A stretch of 64,000 bases of DNA from Streptococcus sp. SN-1 (GTDB lineage: Bacteria; Bacillota; Bacilli; Lactobacillales; Streptococcaceae). The position numbers and the translations under genes were made by a program. Of the stretch, positions 29,244-38,851 are shown in pieces (within the stretch, counting starts at the first letter, position 1; each line of letters begins with the position of its first letter). The DNA lies in the NCBI RefSeq assembly GCF_041154385.1, contig NZ_AP028929.1, positions 682,001 through 746,000 on the forward strand. Direction: 5' to 3'. The notes under the pieces were generated by a model. The model searched no databases and was not told the DNA's origin. It saw nothing but the letters and a program-made list of their open reading frames with translations.

Positions 29244-29984
29244 ATGTACCATATAAAAGAAGCTGCGCAGCTTTCGGGTGTCTCTGTCAAGACCCTGCAC
29301 TACTACGACAAGATAGGACTCTTAGTCCCCGTAAAGTCGGAAAACGGCTATCGAACCTACAGTCAAAAGGATTTGGAACGCCTTCAGGTCATACTTTACT
29401 ATAAATATCTAGACTTTTCTCTAGAAAAAATAGCAGAGCTGTTAAAGGAAGATAGATCAGATTTGTTGCCTCATTTGACCAGACAGTTGGACTATTTGAC
29501 TCGAGAAAGGCAGCATCTGGATACCTTGATTTCCACCTTGCAAAAAACCATTCAAGAACAAAAAGGAGAAAGAGAAATGAGCATTCAAGAGAAATTCGCT
29601 GGATTTAACTACCAAGACCATCAAAAATACCACCAAGAGGCGGTAGAGAAATATGGACAAGAAGTCATGGACCAAGCGCTGGAGCGCCAGAAAGGTCACG
29701 AAGACGAAGCTACGGCTGCCTTCAATCAAGTCTTTCGAGCCTTGTCACAAAATCTTCAAGCTGGTCTACCTGTAACAGCATCCGAAAATCAAGAAGAAGC
29801 AGCCAAACTCTTGCAAGCTATTCGTACTTATGGATTTGACTGCTCTATTGAGGTATTCGGTTATATCGGTAAAGGCTACGTCTACAACCCAGAATTTAAG
29901 GAAAACATTGACAAATTTGGACCTGGAACAGCCCAGTACACATCAGATGTCATTGCCTATTATGTCCAAACTCAGACAAAATAA
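29244..29984 (+). CDS. MerR-family regulator with TipAS-like domain
   Basis: A 246-residue protein. The N-terminal MerR DNA-binding domain (MYHIKEAAQLSGVSVKTLHYYDKIGLL) is followed by a coiled-coil dimerisation helix (about 75-110) and a C-terminal TipAS-like antibiotic-binding domain (about 115-246) ending in FGPGTAQYTSDVIAYY. In relatives such as TipAL and Mta, binding of thiopeptides or other drugs to this domain activates transcription. An internal ATG (MSIQEKFAG, nt 29578) with an AGGAGAAAGAG site before it could give the TipAS domain alone, as in Streptomyces. The promoter has the 19-bp spacer expected for autoregulation. Confidence 0.88.
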   Translation: MYHIKEAAQLSGVSVKTLHYYDKIGLLVPVKSENGYRTYSQKDLERLQVILYYKYLDFSLEKIAELLKEDRSDLLPHLTRQLDYLTRERQHLDTLISTLQKTIQEQKGEREMSIQEKFAGFNYQDHQKYHQEAVEKYGQEVMDQALERQKGHEDEATAAFNQVFRALSQNLQAGLPVTASENQEEAAKLLQAIRTYGFDCSIEVFGYIGKGYVYNPEFKENIDKFGPGTAQYTSDVIAYYVQTQTK

Positions 29985-30012
29985 AATCGGAGGAGCATTC
30001 TTCCGATTTTTA
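29984..30012 (+). terminator. Terminator after the MerR gene
   Basis: Stem AAATCGGA / TTCCGATTT with T run; overlaps the end of the MerR gene. Confidence 0.7.
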
Positions 30013-30025
30013 CTAAATTCAAGCA

Positions 30026-30547
30026 CTATTTGCTTAATAATTTTTCTACCACATTTAGTTTTCGCATGGTCAAATCTACATTAAAAAGCTTTTCAAGATA
30101 GTTGGTATGGAGTTTCTTTTGTTTAGCAGTTCTAGGGAGATAGAGGTAAAGACAATGGTTACCGATACAAATTTCTTCTTCACCGTAATCAATTTTCAAT
30201 TTTTCTAAAGGGAGACTTTGAATAGATTCTTGATAAAAAATCACATGTATACGGTCATAAAGATAGTGTTCTCCAAACGGGTTTTCTTGGACAATTTTTT
30301 TAAAATCACTTTTGTTCTTGATAACCATTTTTAAGTCGGCCCCAATTTTTTCCTTTATCAGAGTATGAACACATTCTCGTATTTCTTCTAAATCTAAATC
30401 ACTTTCAAGAATGATATTCCCACTTTGAATATAGGTTCGAACGTGTTGAAAACCAGCTTCTGTTAAAATATCTACCAAATAAGACATTTTCGGGATAGCA
30501 TTTTTTCCATTAGGAGTAACACCTCTTAGTAAAATAATATGTTCCAA
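30026..30547 (-). CDS. DUF1697 family protein
   Basis: About 173 residues in the DUF1697 family, whose typical start is a short strand followed by LLRGVTPNGKN and later YIQSGNIILES, both present. Function is unknown. I prefer the TTG at 30547, which has an AAAGGA site six bases upstream and gives the family's normal N-terminus (MEHIILLRG). An ATG at 30580 would add 11 residues but has no ribosome site. It lies just after the flavoprotein gene on the same strand and may be co-transcribed. It is AT-richer than its neighbours. Confidence 0.8.
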   Translation of the reverse strand: MEHIILLRGVTPNGKNAIPKMSYLVDILTEAGFQHVRTYIQSGNIILESDLDLEEIRECVHTLIKEKIGADLKMVIKNKSDFKKIVQENPFGEHYLYDRIHVIFYQESIQSLPLEKLKIDYGEEEICIGNHCLYLYLPRTAKQKKLHTNYLEKLFNVDLTMRKLNVVEKLLSK

Positions 30548-30584
30548 AGGACTTCCTTTCTTATTTTGTATTTTAGTCATTCAA

Positions 30585-31811
<1,227 letters not shown>

Positions 31812-31820
31812 AGAATGCAA

Positions 31821-32666
31821 TTAATCAATTTCATACCCCATCAGCAAACCACCATCTTCTGCATAAAAACTGCAGAGACCAGATGTTGGGAGAATTTTAA
31901 TATCCGCCTGTGGGAAGGTTTCACGTATTCGGTCTGAAAGCTGTTGGCAACATTTCTCGTTATTACGTTGGGCCATGACAATACGGCCACCAGCATATCC
32001 AGCTTTAATGATTTCATCATAGGCAGCTTGAACTGATTTCTTTGGTCCTCGTGCTTTTTGTAGCAATTCGAGAGTTCCAGTTTCACTAGCTTCTCCGACC
32101 ATACGGATATTGAGAAGGCCAACGACCGTACCGATAAGCTTGCTCAAACGGCCGTTCTTCACCAAGTTATCGACTTTAGCTAGGACAAAAAGTAACTTGG
32201 TTTTTTCTTGATAGGCGGTGATAGCTTCAACCACTTCTTCAAAAGATAAGCCCTGGTCGATCAAGTCATTCACTTTTTCTACGAGCAAGTCAACTTCCCC
32301 ACCAGCAGACAAACTATCAATTATATGAATTTTAGTATCAGGATGTTCTTCCAGATAAATATTTTTTGCTAGTTGAGCACTATTGTGGCTTCCAGAAAGA
32401 GTACCAGTGATGGTTACTAGGAAAATGTTTTTGGCTCCTTCAAATGCTCGCAAATAATCATCTGGGCTTGGACAAGCTGATTTTGAAGCTTCTGCAGTTG
32501 CATACATGGTTTCCATCATTTGGTCAATGTCAAGACTGGCATCATCAACAAAGACCTGATCAGCTACTTGAATGGTTAAGGGCACACTTACAAAGGTCGT
32601 GTCAATAGCTGGTCTTGCCAGCTGACGATAATCACAACCAGAGTCAGCAATAATCTTCCAAGTCAT
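31821..32666 (-). CDS. DegV/FakB family fatty-acid-binding protein
   Basis: A 281-residue DegV-fold protein. Members (FakB) hold a fatty acid so that FakA kinase can phosphorylate it for phospholipid synthesis. The characteristic ITGTLSGSHNSAQLA motif binds the carboxylate and the N-terminal IADSGCDY segment is typical. The gene is divergent from a TetR regulator, with a dyad symmetry between them, which suggests control by that regulator. Confidence 0.87.
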   Translation of the reverse strand: MTWKIIADSGCDYRQLARPAIDTTFVSVPLTIQVADQVFVDDASLDIDQMMETMYATAEASKSACPSPDDYLRAFEGAKNIFLVTITGTLSGSHNSAQLAKNIYLEEHPDTKIHIIDSLSAGGEVDLLVEKVNDLIDQGLSFEEVVEAITAYQEKTKLLFVLAKVDNLVKNGRLSKLIGTVVGLLNIRMVGEASETGTLELLQKARGPKKSVQAAYDEIIKAGYAGGRIVMAQRNNEKCCQQLSDRIRETFPQADIKILPTSGLCSFYAEDGGLLMGYEID

Positions 32667-32679
32667 AGAAATTCTCCAT

Positions 32680-32704
32680 CTTTGTCAGTTATACATTGAC
32701 AAAG
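32680..32704. promoter_or_regulatory. Inverted repeat, candidate TetR operator
   Basis: CTTTGTCA and TGACAAAG form a perfect 8-bp dyad with a nine-base centre, just ahead of degV and upstream of tetR. On the degV strand it covers a TATAAC -10-like sequence, so a bound repressor would block that promoter. Confidence 0.55.
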
Positions 32705-32790
32705 GTTCTGTCTTTTTTTACAATTATATCATGAAAGCCCTTGAAACAAAAGCCTCATCCGTCTGTTGTGACAAGTAGAAAGAAAATGTT

Positions 32791-33348
32791 ATGTCTGAAC
32801 GTAGAATCTCTGAAAAGTCTCTTGAAAATCTCAGAAAATCAAACCAAGAATCCAATTTATTAACTAGAGAAGCCATCGAAACAGCCCTCTTGCAGCTCTT
32901 GGAAAAAAAGGACCTGACCAAGATTAGTATTTCTGAATTGGTCAAACGTGCAGGCGTTTCTCGTGCAGCCTTTTACCGTAATTATGATTCCAAAGAGGAG
33001 ATTTTAGAAAGCGTCTTTAAACGAACTGTCCACAATATTATGGAACAGTTGCATCATTATGATTTAAAGACAGACCTTTATCTGGTCTGGGTTCACCTTT
33101 TCCGAGAGGCCAGAAAGGAAGCCAGAGTGATTCAATTGGCCTTGGATTACCATCTGGAAAAAATCTTTGTCCAAGCCATGCAGGAATTTTTAGAAAAATA
33201 CCATGGGAAATCAAAAGGTGTCAGCTCTTATCTTCATTCCTTTTGGAGCTCGGCCATCGTTTCTGTCCTTCTAAAATGGATCAAGGATGGCATGAAGGTA
33301 CCAGCTGAAAAGATTGCAGATTTAGGTTTACCATTTTTTAAAAAATAG
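32791..33348 (+). CDS. TetR-family transcriptional regulator
   Basis: A 185-residue TetR-type protein. The helix-turn-helix is near residues 45-70 (ISISELVKRAGVSRAAFYRNYDSKEEIL), followed by a helical ligand domain resembling the C-terminal TetR_C_8 type (a DhaS-like group). It is divergent from degV, and a perfect inverted repeat lies between them. The ligand is unknown; an acyl chain would fit the DegV neighbour but is only a guess. Confidence 0.85.
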   Translation: MSERRISEKSLENLRKSNQESNLLTREAIETALLQLLEKKDLTKISISELVKRAGVSRAAFYRNYDSKEEILESVFKRTVHNIMEQLHHYDLKTDLYLVWVHLFREARKEARVIQLALDYHLEKIFVQAMQEFLEKYHGKSKGVSSYLHSFWSSAIVSVLLKWIKDGMKVPAEKIADLGLPFFKK

Positions 33349-33366
33349 AGAAAAAGGAGAAGAGAT

Positions 33367-33834
33367 ATGACTGAAAAAAGACTAGCATGGGATGAGTATT
33401 TTGCAGCCCAAGCCTTACTAATTGCCAATCGTTCCACTTGTAAACGTGCCAAAGTGGGCGCAATTTTGGTAAAGGATAATAAAGTTATTTCCACTGGTTA
33501 TAATGGTTCGGTGTCAGGGACTGAGCATTGTATTGATCACGAATGTCTGGTCATCGAAGGTCACTGTGTTCGCACTCTTCACGCAGAGGTTAATGCCATT
33601 CTCCAAGGTGCAGAACGTGGGGTTCCCAAAGGCTTTACAGCCTATGTGACCCATTTTCCATGTCTAAACTGTACAAAACAATTGCTTCAGGTTGGTTGCA
33701 AGCGTGTGGTTTATATCAACCAGTACAGAATGGACGACTACGCCCAATACCTTTATCAAGAAAAAGGGACAGAATTGACTCATTTACCACTTGAGACAGT
33801 ACAGACAGCTCTTAAAGAGGCTGATCTAATGTAA
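33367..33834 (+). CDS. comEB: dCMP deaminase (ComEB-like)
   Basis: A 155-residue deoxycytidylate deaminase that supplies dUMP for thymidylate synthase. The zinc site is HAEVNAI and PCLNC, as in the cytidine/deoxycytidylate deaminase family. The name comEB comes from the Bacillus competence locus, but the enzyme is not itself a DNA-uptake protein. It follows the TetR gene by 18 bases with a GGAGAAGAG site, so it may share the same transcript. A terminator follows. Confidence 0.92.
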   Translation: MTEKRLAWDEYFAAQALLIANRSTCKRAKVGAILVKDNKVISTGYNGSVSGTEHCIDHECLVIEGHCVRTLHAEVNAILQGAERGVPKGFTAYVTHFPCLNCTKQLLQVGCKRVVYINQYRMDDYAQYLYQEKGTELTHLPLETVQTALKEADLM

Positions 33835-33849
33835 AAAATATCAAAAATA

Positions 33850-33880
33850 AATGGTTTAGAAAGATTTTTAAACCGTTTTT
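33850..33880 (+). terminator. Terminator after comEB
   Basis: Stem GGTTTA(G) / TTAAACC with T run (33852-33880), directly upstream of the upp promoter. Confidence 0.7.
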
Positions 33881-33922
33881 TGGTATAATAAGAAGAATAA
33901 ATTGAAAGAAGGAATTCCAAAA

Positions 33923-34552
33923 ATGGGAAAAATTGAAGTTATTAATCATCCACTGATTCAACACAAATTGTCAATCTTACGTCGTACAGATACTTCTACA
34001 AAAGCTTTCCGTGAGCTAGTAGATGAGATTGCAATGTTGATGGGATATGAAGTACTTCGTGATCTTCCACTAGAAGATGTGGAAATCGAAACACCAATCA
34101 CAAAAACAGTTCAAAAACAATTGGCAGGTAAGAAATTGGCTATCGTTCCAATCTTGCGTGCAGGTATCGGGATGGTTGATGGACTTTTGAGCTTGGTTCC
34201 AGCTGCTAAAGTTGGCCACATCGGTATGTACCGTGATGAAGAAACGCTTCAACCAGTTGAGTACTTGGTGAAATTGCCTGAAGATATTGACCAACGTCAA
34301 ATTTTTGTGGTAGACCCAATGTTGGCAACAGGTGGTTCAGCAATCTTGGCTGTTGATTCTCTTAAAAAACGTGGCGCATCAAATATCAAATTTGTCTGCC
34401 TTGTATCAGCACCAGAAGGTGTAAAAGCTCTTCAAGAAGCTCATCCAGATGTAGAAATCTTTACAGCAGCCTTGGATGAACGTTTGAACGAACACGGTTA
34501 TATCGTTCCAGGTCTTGGAGATGCTGGGGACCGCTTGTTCGGTACAAAATAG
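33923..34552 (+). CDS. upp: Uracil phosphoribosyltransferase
   Basis: Upp salvages uracil with PRPP to make UMP. The 209-residue length from ATG 33923 is the standard one; the PRPP-binding motif [11 protein letters not shown] and the uracil-binding GLGDAGDR at the C-terminus are intact. A TATAAT box lies near 33886-33891. The seven codons upstream of 33923 are rejected because the GAAGGAA ribosome site falls within them. Confidence 0.95.
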   Translation: MGKIEVINHPLIQHKLSILRRTDTSTKAFRELVDEIAMLMGYEVLRDLPLEDVEIETPITKTVQKQLAGKKLAIVPILRAGIGMVDGLLSLVPAAKVGHIGMYRDEETLQPVEYLVKLPEDIDQRQIFVVDPMLATGGSAILAVDSLKKRGASNIKFVCLVSAPEGVKALQEAHPDVEIFTAALDERLNEHGYIVPGLGDAGDRLFGTK

Positions 34553-34640
34553 AATTAAAAAGAGATTGACTTGGAAAAGGATTTCCAGTCACGAAAGGAG
34601 GTTGAATTTTTGTTTCTGTCTAATGAAAACAGAGCAAAAA

Positions 34641-34670
34641 TTTGACCTTTTTTGACCAAGATATTATAAT
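34641..34670 (+). promoter_or_regulatory. clpP promoter with CtsR operator
   Basis: TTTGACC-TTT-TTTGACC (34641-34657) is a perfect CtsR heptad repeat in the reverse orientation. It covers the -35 hexamer TTGACC (34642-34647) of a promoter whose -10 is TATAAT (34665-34670), with a 17-bp spacer. CtsR should repress clpP until heat or other protein stress. Confidence 0.9.
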
Positions 34671-34724
34671 AGTCTTATCTTCAGTCATTTGACCAACAAA
34701 ATTAAAACTCAAAAGGAGAAATAA

Positions 34725-35315
34725 ATGATTCCTGTAGTTATTGAACAAACAAGCCGTGGAGAACGTTCCTACGATATTTACTCACGTCTTCTCAAAGACC
34801 GCATCATTATGCTGACAGGTCCCGTTGAAGACAATATGGCTAACTCTGTTATTGCCCAATTGCTTTTCTTAGATGCCCAAGATAGTACAAAAGATATTTA
34901 CCTTTATGTCAATACACCTGGTGGTTCTGTTTCAGCTGGTTTGGCAATCGTTGATACCATGAACTTTATCAAGGCAGATGTCCAAACTATCGTTATGGGG
35001 ATGGCTGCATCTATGGGGACTGTCATCGCGTCAAGTGGAGCAAAAGGTAAACGTTTCATGCTTCCAAATGCAGAGTATATGATTCACCAACCGATGGGTG
35101 GTACAGGTGGTGGTACCCAACAAACTGATATGGCGATCGCTGCAGAACACTTGCTTAAAACTCGTAACATCTTGGAAAAAATATTGGCTGAAAATTCAGG
35201 TCAGTCAATCGAAAAAGTCCATGCAGATGCAGAACGAGATAACTGGATGAGCGCCCAAGAAACACTTGAATATGGCTTTATTGATGAAATCATGGCCAAC
35301 AATTCATTGAATTAA
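34725..35315 (+). CDS. clpP: ATP-dependent Clp protease proteolytic subunit
   Basis: ClpP forms the double-ring peptidase that works with ClpC, ClpE, ClpX or ClpL ATPases. The 196-residue protein has the catalytic Ser in MGMAASMGT, the His in [15 protein letters not shown] and the Asp in DRDN-like AERDNWMS. The gene has an AAAAGGAG site, its own CtsR-controlled promoter and a terminator, so it is mainly a single-gene unit. Confidence 0.96.
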   Translation: MIPVVIEQTSRGERSYDIYSRLLKDRIIMLTGPVEDNMANSVIAQLLFLDAQDSTKDIYLYVNTPGGSVSAGLAIVDTMNFIKADVQTIVMGMAASMGTVIASSGAKGKRFMLPNAEYMIHQPMGGTGGGTQQTDMAIAAEHLLKTRNILEKILAENSGQSIEKVHADAERDNWMSAQETLEYGFIDEIMANNSLN

Positions 35316-35327
35316 TGATGAAAGAAG

Positions 35328-35354
35328 GCAAACTCGACTGGGTTTGCTTTTTTT
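35328..35354 (+). terminator. Terminator after clpP
   Basis: Stem GCAAAC / GTTTGC with an eight-base loop, followed by seven T. Confidence 0.85.
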
Positions 35355-35393
35355 GGTATAATAGTGAGAGATTTCTTAGAAAGAGGATTTATC

Positions 35394-35681
35394 ATGTTTG
35401 AAAAAGTCAAACGATCTGGCTTGATTATCTATCTTTACTATAATCGTGATGCCAAAAAATTGCAGGATTATGGAGATATTACCTATCATTCCAAGAAACA
35501 TCGTTACTTACAACTCTATGTTCCAACTCAAGAAATGGAGCAATTGGTCGGGCGCTTGGGCAAGGAAAAGTTTATAAAAAAAGTCAGGGTTTGTCATATC
35601 CAAGAGCTGGAAACACCCTTTGTGGGCAATCTTCATCGAGAGGAAAACGTTATCATCGAAAAAGTTCAAGAAAAGTGTTGA
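35394..35681 (+). CDS. ylbG: YlbG family protein (DUF2129)
   Basis: A 95-residue soluble protein of the YlbG/DUF2129 family, common in Firmicutes and of unknown function. It begins [20 protein letters not shown]. The ATG at 35394 has an AAGAGGA site; ten upstream codons overlap the -10 region (TATAAT near 35357) and are rejected. The stop lies next to the livJ promoter. Confidence 0.85.
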   Translation: MFEKVKRSGLIIYLYYNRDAKKLQDYGDITYHSKKHRYLQLYVPTQEMEQLVGRLGKEKFIKKVRVCHIQELETPFVGNLHREENVIIEKVQEKC

Positions 35682-35706
35682 CAATTTTCTGATAATTCGG
35701 TATATT
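35678..35706 (+). promoter_or_regulatory. livJ promoter overlapped by a CodY-like box
   Basis: TTGACA (35678-35683), a 17-bp spacer and TATATT (35701-35706). The spacer contains AATTTTCTGATAATT (35683-35697), one mismatch from the CodY consensus AATTTTCWGAAAATT. Branched-chain amino acid uptake genes are common CodY targets, so repression in amino-acid-rich cells is expected. Confidence 0.8.
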
Positions 35707-35744
35707 CTTAACATGCTATTTAAGAAATAAGGAGACAAAAAAAG

Positions 35745-36905
35745 ATGAAGAAAAAATTTGCCCTATCGTTTGTGGCGCTTGCAAGTGTAGCACTTCTTGC
35801 AGCCTGTGGAGAAGTGAAGTCTGGAGCGTCAAACGCTGCTGGTAACTCAGTAGATGAAAAGACAATCAAAATCGGATTTAACTTTGAAGAAACTGGTGCC
35901 GTAGCAGCCTACGGTACATCTGAACAAAAAGGTGCCCAACTTGCCGTTGATGAAATCAATGCTGCAGGTGGTATCGATGGAAAACAAATCGAAGTAGTCG
36001 ATAAAGATAACAAGTCTGAAACAGCTGAGGCGGCTTCAGTAACAACTAACCTTGTAACCCAATCTAAAGTATCAGCAATCGTAGGACCTGCGACATCTGG
36101 TGCAACTGCAGCTGCGGTAGCTAACGCTACAAAAGCAGGTGTTCCATTGATTTCGCCAAGTGCGACTCAAGATGGATTGACTAAAGGTCAAGATTACCTC
36201 TTTATCGGAACTTTCCAAGATAGCTTCCAAGGAAAAATTATCTCAAACTATGTTTCTGAAAAATTGCAAGCTAAGAAAGTTGTTCTTTACACTGATAATG
36301 CTAGCGACTATGCTAAAGGTATTGCCAAAGCCTTCCGTGAAGCTTACAAAGGTGAAATCGTTGCAGATGAAACTTTCGTAGCAGGTGACACAGACTTCCA
36401 AGCAGCCCTTACAAAAATGAAAGGGAAAGATTTTGATGCTATCATCGTTCCTGGTTACTACACTGAAGCTGGTAAAATTGTAAACCAAGCGCGTGGTATG
36501 GGAATTGACAAACCAATCGTTGGTGGTGATGGATTCAACGGTGAAGAGTTTGTACAACAAGCAACTCCTGAAAAAGCATCAAACATCTACTTTATCTCAG
36601 GCTTCTCAACTACTGTAGAAGTTTCAGCTAAAGCAAAAGCTTTCCTTGATGCTTACCGTGCTAAGTACAACGAAGAGCCTTCAACATTTGCAGCCTTGGC
36701 TTATGACTCAGTTCACCTTGTAGCAAACGCAGCAAAAGGTGCTAAAAACTCTGGTGAAATCAAGGATAACCTTGCTAAAACAAAAGATTTTGAAGGTGTG
36801 ACTGGTCAAACAAGCTTTGATGCAGACCACAACACAGTCAAAACTGCTTACATGATGACCATGAACAATGGTAAGGTTGAAGCAGCAGAAGTTGTAAAAC
36901 CATAA
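35745..36905 (+). CDS. livJ: Branched-chain amino acid ABC transporter, binding lipoprotein
   Basis: A 386-residue periplasmic-binding-protein-like lipoprotein that captures leucine, isoleucine and valine outside the membrane. The signal peptide ends in the lipobox LLAAC (Cys at about residue 21). The mature part begins with IKIGFNFEETGAVAAYG, and the VGPATSGATAAAV loop binds the amino acid backbone. It is the first gene of livJHMGF. A stem-loop lies between it and livH, which may leave more livJ message than message for the other subunits. Confidence 0.94.
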   Translation: MKKKFALSFVALASVALLAACGEVKSGASNAAGNSVDEKTIKIGFNFEETGAVAAYGTSEQKGAQLAVDEINAAGGIDGKQIEVVDKDNKSETAEAASVTTNLVTQSKVSAIVGPATSGATAAAVANATKAGVPLISPSATQDGLTKGQDYLFIGTFQDSFQGKIISNYVSEKLQAKKVVLYTDNASDYAKGIAKAFREAYKGEIVADETFVAGDTDFQAALTKMKGKDFDAIIVPGYYTEAGKIVNQARGMGIDKPIVGGDGFNGEEFVQQATPEKASNIYFISGFSTTVEVSAKAKAFLDAYRAKYNEEPSTFAALAYDSVHLVANAAKGAKNSGEIKDNLAKTKDFEGVTGQTSFDADHNTVKTAYMMTMNNGKVEAAEVVKP

Positions 36906-36913
36906 TAGAAAAA

Positions 36914-36957
36914 TGTTGAAATAGGGAATGAGCCTCTGACTCACTCCCTGTTTCGAT
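36914..36957 (+). promoter_or_regulatory. Intercistronic stem-loop between livJ and livH
   Basis: Long stem of GAAATAGGGAATGAG against CTCACTCCCTGTTTC with a seven-base loop. It has only a weak T stretch after it, so it is more likely a partial terminator or an mRNA 3' stabiliser for the binding-protein message. Confidence 0.65.
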
Positions 36958-37021
36958 GTTTAAGAACCTATCAAAAAGTGAGGGGAAACCCTCAAAATTA
37001 TAAATAGAAAGAGTGAATCTT

Positions 37022-37891
37022 ATGCTCCAACAACTAGTAAATGGTTTGATTCTAGGTAGTGTTTATGCGCTGTTAGCCCTAGGATATACCATGGTTTACG
37101 GAATTATCAAGCTCATCAACTTCGCCCACGGTGATATTTATATGATGGGAGCCTTTATCGGTTATTTCTTGATTAATTCTTTCCAAATGAATTTCTTTGT
37201 AGCTCTTATTGTAGCTATGTTAGCGACAGCCATTCTTGGTGTCGTGATTGAGTTCCTTGCTTACCGACCTTTGCGTCACTCTACTCGTATTGCTGTTTTG
37301 ATTACGGCTATTGGGGTTTCTTTCCTATTGGAGTATGGGATGGTCTATCTGGTTGGTGCCAATACCCGTGCCTTCCCTCAAGCGATTCAAACAGTTCGCT
37401 ATGATTTGGGACCAATCAGCTTAACAAATGTGCAGTTAATGATCTTGGCCATTTCCTTGATTTTGATGATTTTGTTACAGGTCATTGTCCAAAAGACTAA
37501 GATGGGGAAAGCCATGCGTGCTGTATCTGTAGATAGCGATGCGGCGCAATTGATGGGGATCAATGTAAACCGTACTATCAGCTTTACCTTTGCTTTGGGT
37601 TCAGCTCTTGCTGGTGCAGCTGGTGTTCTGATTGCCCTCTATTATAACTCTCTTGAGCCTTTGATGGGGGTTACTCCAGGTCTTAAGTCTTTCGTTGCCG
37701 CAGTACTTGGTGGTATCGGGATTATTCCTGGTGCGGCTCTTGGTGGTTTTGTGATTGGTTTATTGGAAACTTTTGCGACAGCCTTTGGAATGTCAGACTT
37801 CCGTGATGCCATTGTTTATGGAATCCTGTTGTTGATCTTGATTGTCCGCCCAGCAGGTATTCTTGGTAAAAATGTGAAAGAGAAGGTGTAA
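37022..37891 (+). CDS. livH: Branched-chain amino acid ABC transporter permease LivH
   Basis: A 289-residue membrane protein with about eight hydrophobic segments, forming half of the liv channel. The N-terminus MLQQLVNGLILGSVYALLALGYT and the NFAHGDIYMMGAF motif are typical of LivH. The ATG at 37022 is preferred over an in-frame GTG nine bases upstream because an AGAAAGAG site sits at the right distance. livM begins three bases after the stop. Confidence 0.93.
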   Translation: MLQQLVNGLILGSVYALLALGYTMVYGIIKLINFAHGDIYMMGAFIGYFLINSFQMNFFVALIVAMLATAILGVVIEFLAYRPLRHSTRIAVLITAIGVSFLLEYGMVYLVGANTRAFPQAIQTVRYDLGPISLTNVQLMILAISLILMILLQVIVQKTKMGKAMRAVSVDSDAAQLMGINVNRTISFTFALGSALAGAAGVLIALYYNSLEPLMGVTPGLKSFVAAVLGGIGIIPGAALGGFVIGLLETFATAFGMSDFRDAIVYGILLLILIVRPAGILGKNVKEKV

Positions 37892-37894
37892 ACG

Positions 37895-38851
37895 ATGAAG
37901 GAAAATTTAAAAGTTAATATTCTATGGTTACTCCTTTTATTAGCTGGCTATGGCTTGATTAGTGTACTGGTTTCAGTCGGAGTACTCAACCTATTCTATG
38001 TACAGATTTTACAACAAATTGGAATTAATATTATTTTGGCTGTTGGTCTCAACTTAATCGTTGGTTTTTCAGGACAATTTTCACTTGGGCATGCTGGTTT
38101 CATGGCGATTGGTGCCTATGCCGCTGCTATTATTGGATCTAAATCACCAACCTACGGTGCCTTCTTTGGAGCTATGCTGATAGGGGCTTTGCTTTCAGGA
38201 GCAGTTGCCTTGCTTGTCGGAATTCCAACCTTGCGCTTGAAGGGGGATTACCTTGCGGTGGCGACTCTAGGTGTTTCTGAAATTATCCGTATCTTTATCA
38301 TCAATGGCGGAAGCCTTACAAATGGTGCGGCAGGTATCTTGGGAATTCCTAACTTTACAACTTGGCAAATGGTTTACTTCTTTGTCGTGATTACAACTAT
38401 TGCAACCTTGAACTTCTTGCGTAGTCCAATTGGTCGTTCAACCCTTTCTGTTCGTGAGGATGAAATCGCTGCTGAGTCAGTTGGGGTTAATACGACTAAA
38501 ATTAAAATCATCGCCTTTGTCTTTGGTGCCATTACTGCAAGTATTGCAGGGTCACTTCAGGCAGGATTTATCGGTTCAGTTGTACCGAAAGATTACACTT
38601 TCATCAACTCAATCAATGTTTTGATTATTGTTGTATTTGGTGGACTTGGTTCCATTACAGGTGCAATCGTTTCAGCTATTGTTCTGGGAATTTTGAATAT
38701 GCTTCTCCAAGATGTTGCTAGCGTGCGTATGATTATCTACGCTTTGGCCTTGGTATTGGTAATGATTTTCAGACCAGGTGGACTCCTTGGAACATGGGAA
38801 TTGAGCCTATCACGTTTCTTTAAAAAATCTAAGAAGGAGGAACAAAACTAA
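37895..38851 (+). CDS. livM: Branched-chain amino acid ABC transporter permease LivM
   Basis: A 318-residue membrane protein, the second permease subunit. It contains LivM-type motifs (LIVGFSGQFSLGHAGFMAIGAY and VREDEIAAESVGVNTTKIK, the loop that contacts the ATPases). The stop overlaps the start of livG by one base. Confidence 0.93.
   Translation: MKENLKVNILWLLLLLAGYGLISVLVSVGVLNLFYVQILQQIGINIILAVGLNLIVGFSGQFSLGHAGFMAIGAYAAAIIGSKSPTYGAFFGAMLIGALLSGAVALLVGIPTLRLKGDYLAVATLGVSEIIRIFIINGGSLTNGAAGILGIPNFTTWQMVYFFVVITTIATLNFLRSPIGRSTLSVREDEIAAESVGVNTTKIKIIAFVFGAITASIAGSLQAGFIGSVVPKDYTFINSINVLIIVVFGGLGSITGAIVSAIVLGILNMLLQDVASVRMIIYALALVLVMIFRPGGLLGTWELSLSRFFKKSKKEEQN

Noticed and set aside
34561..34600. 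GACTTGGAAA...ATTTCCAGTC hairpin after upp as a terminator
   Set aside because: The stem is fair, but no T run follows it, so I did not list it as an intrinsic terminator.
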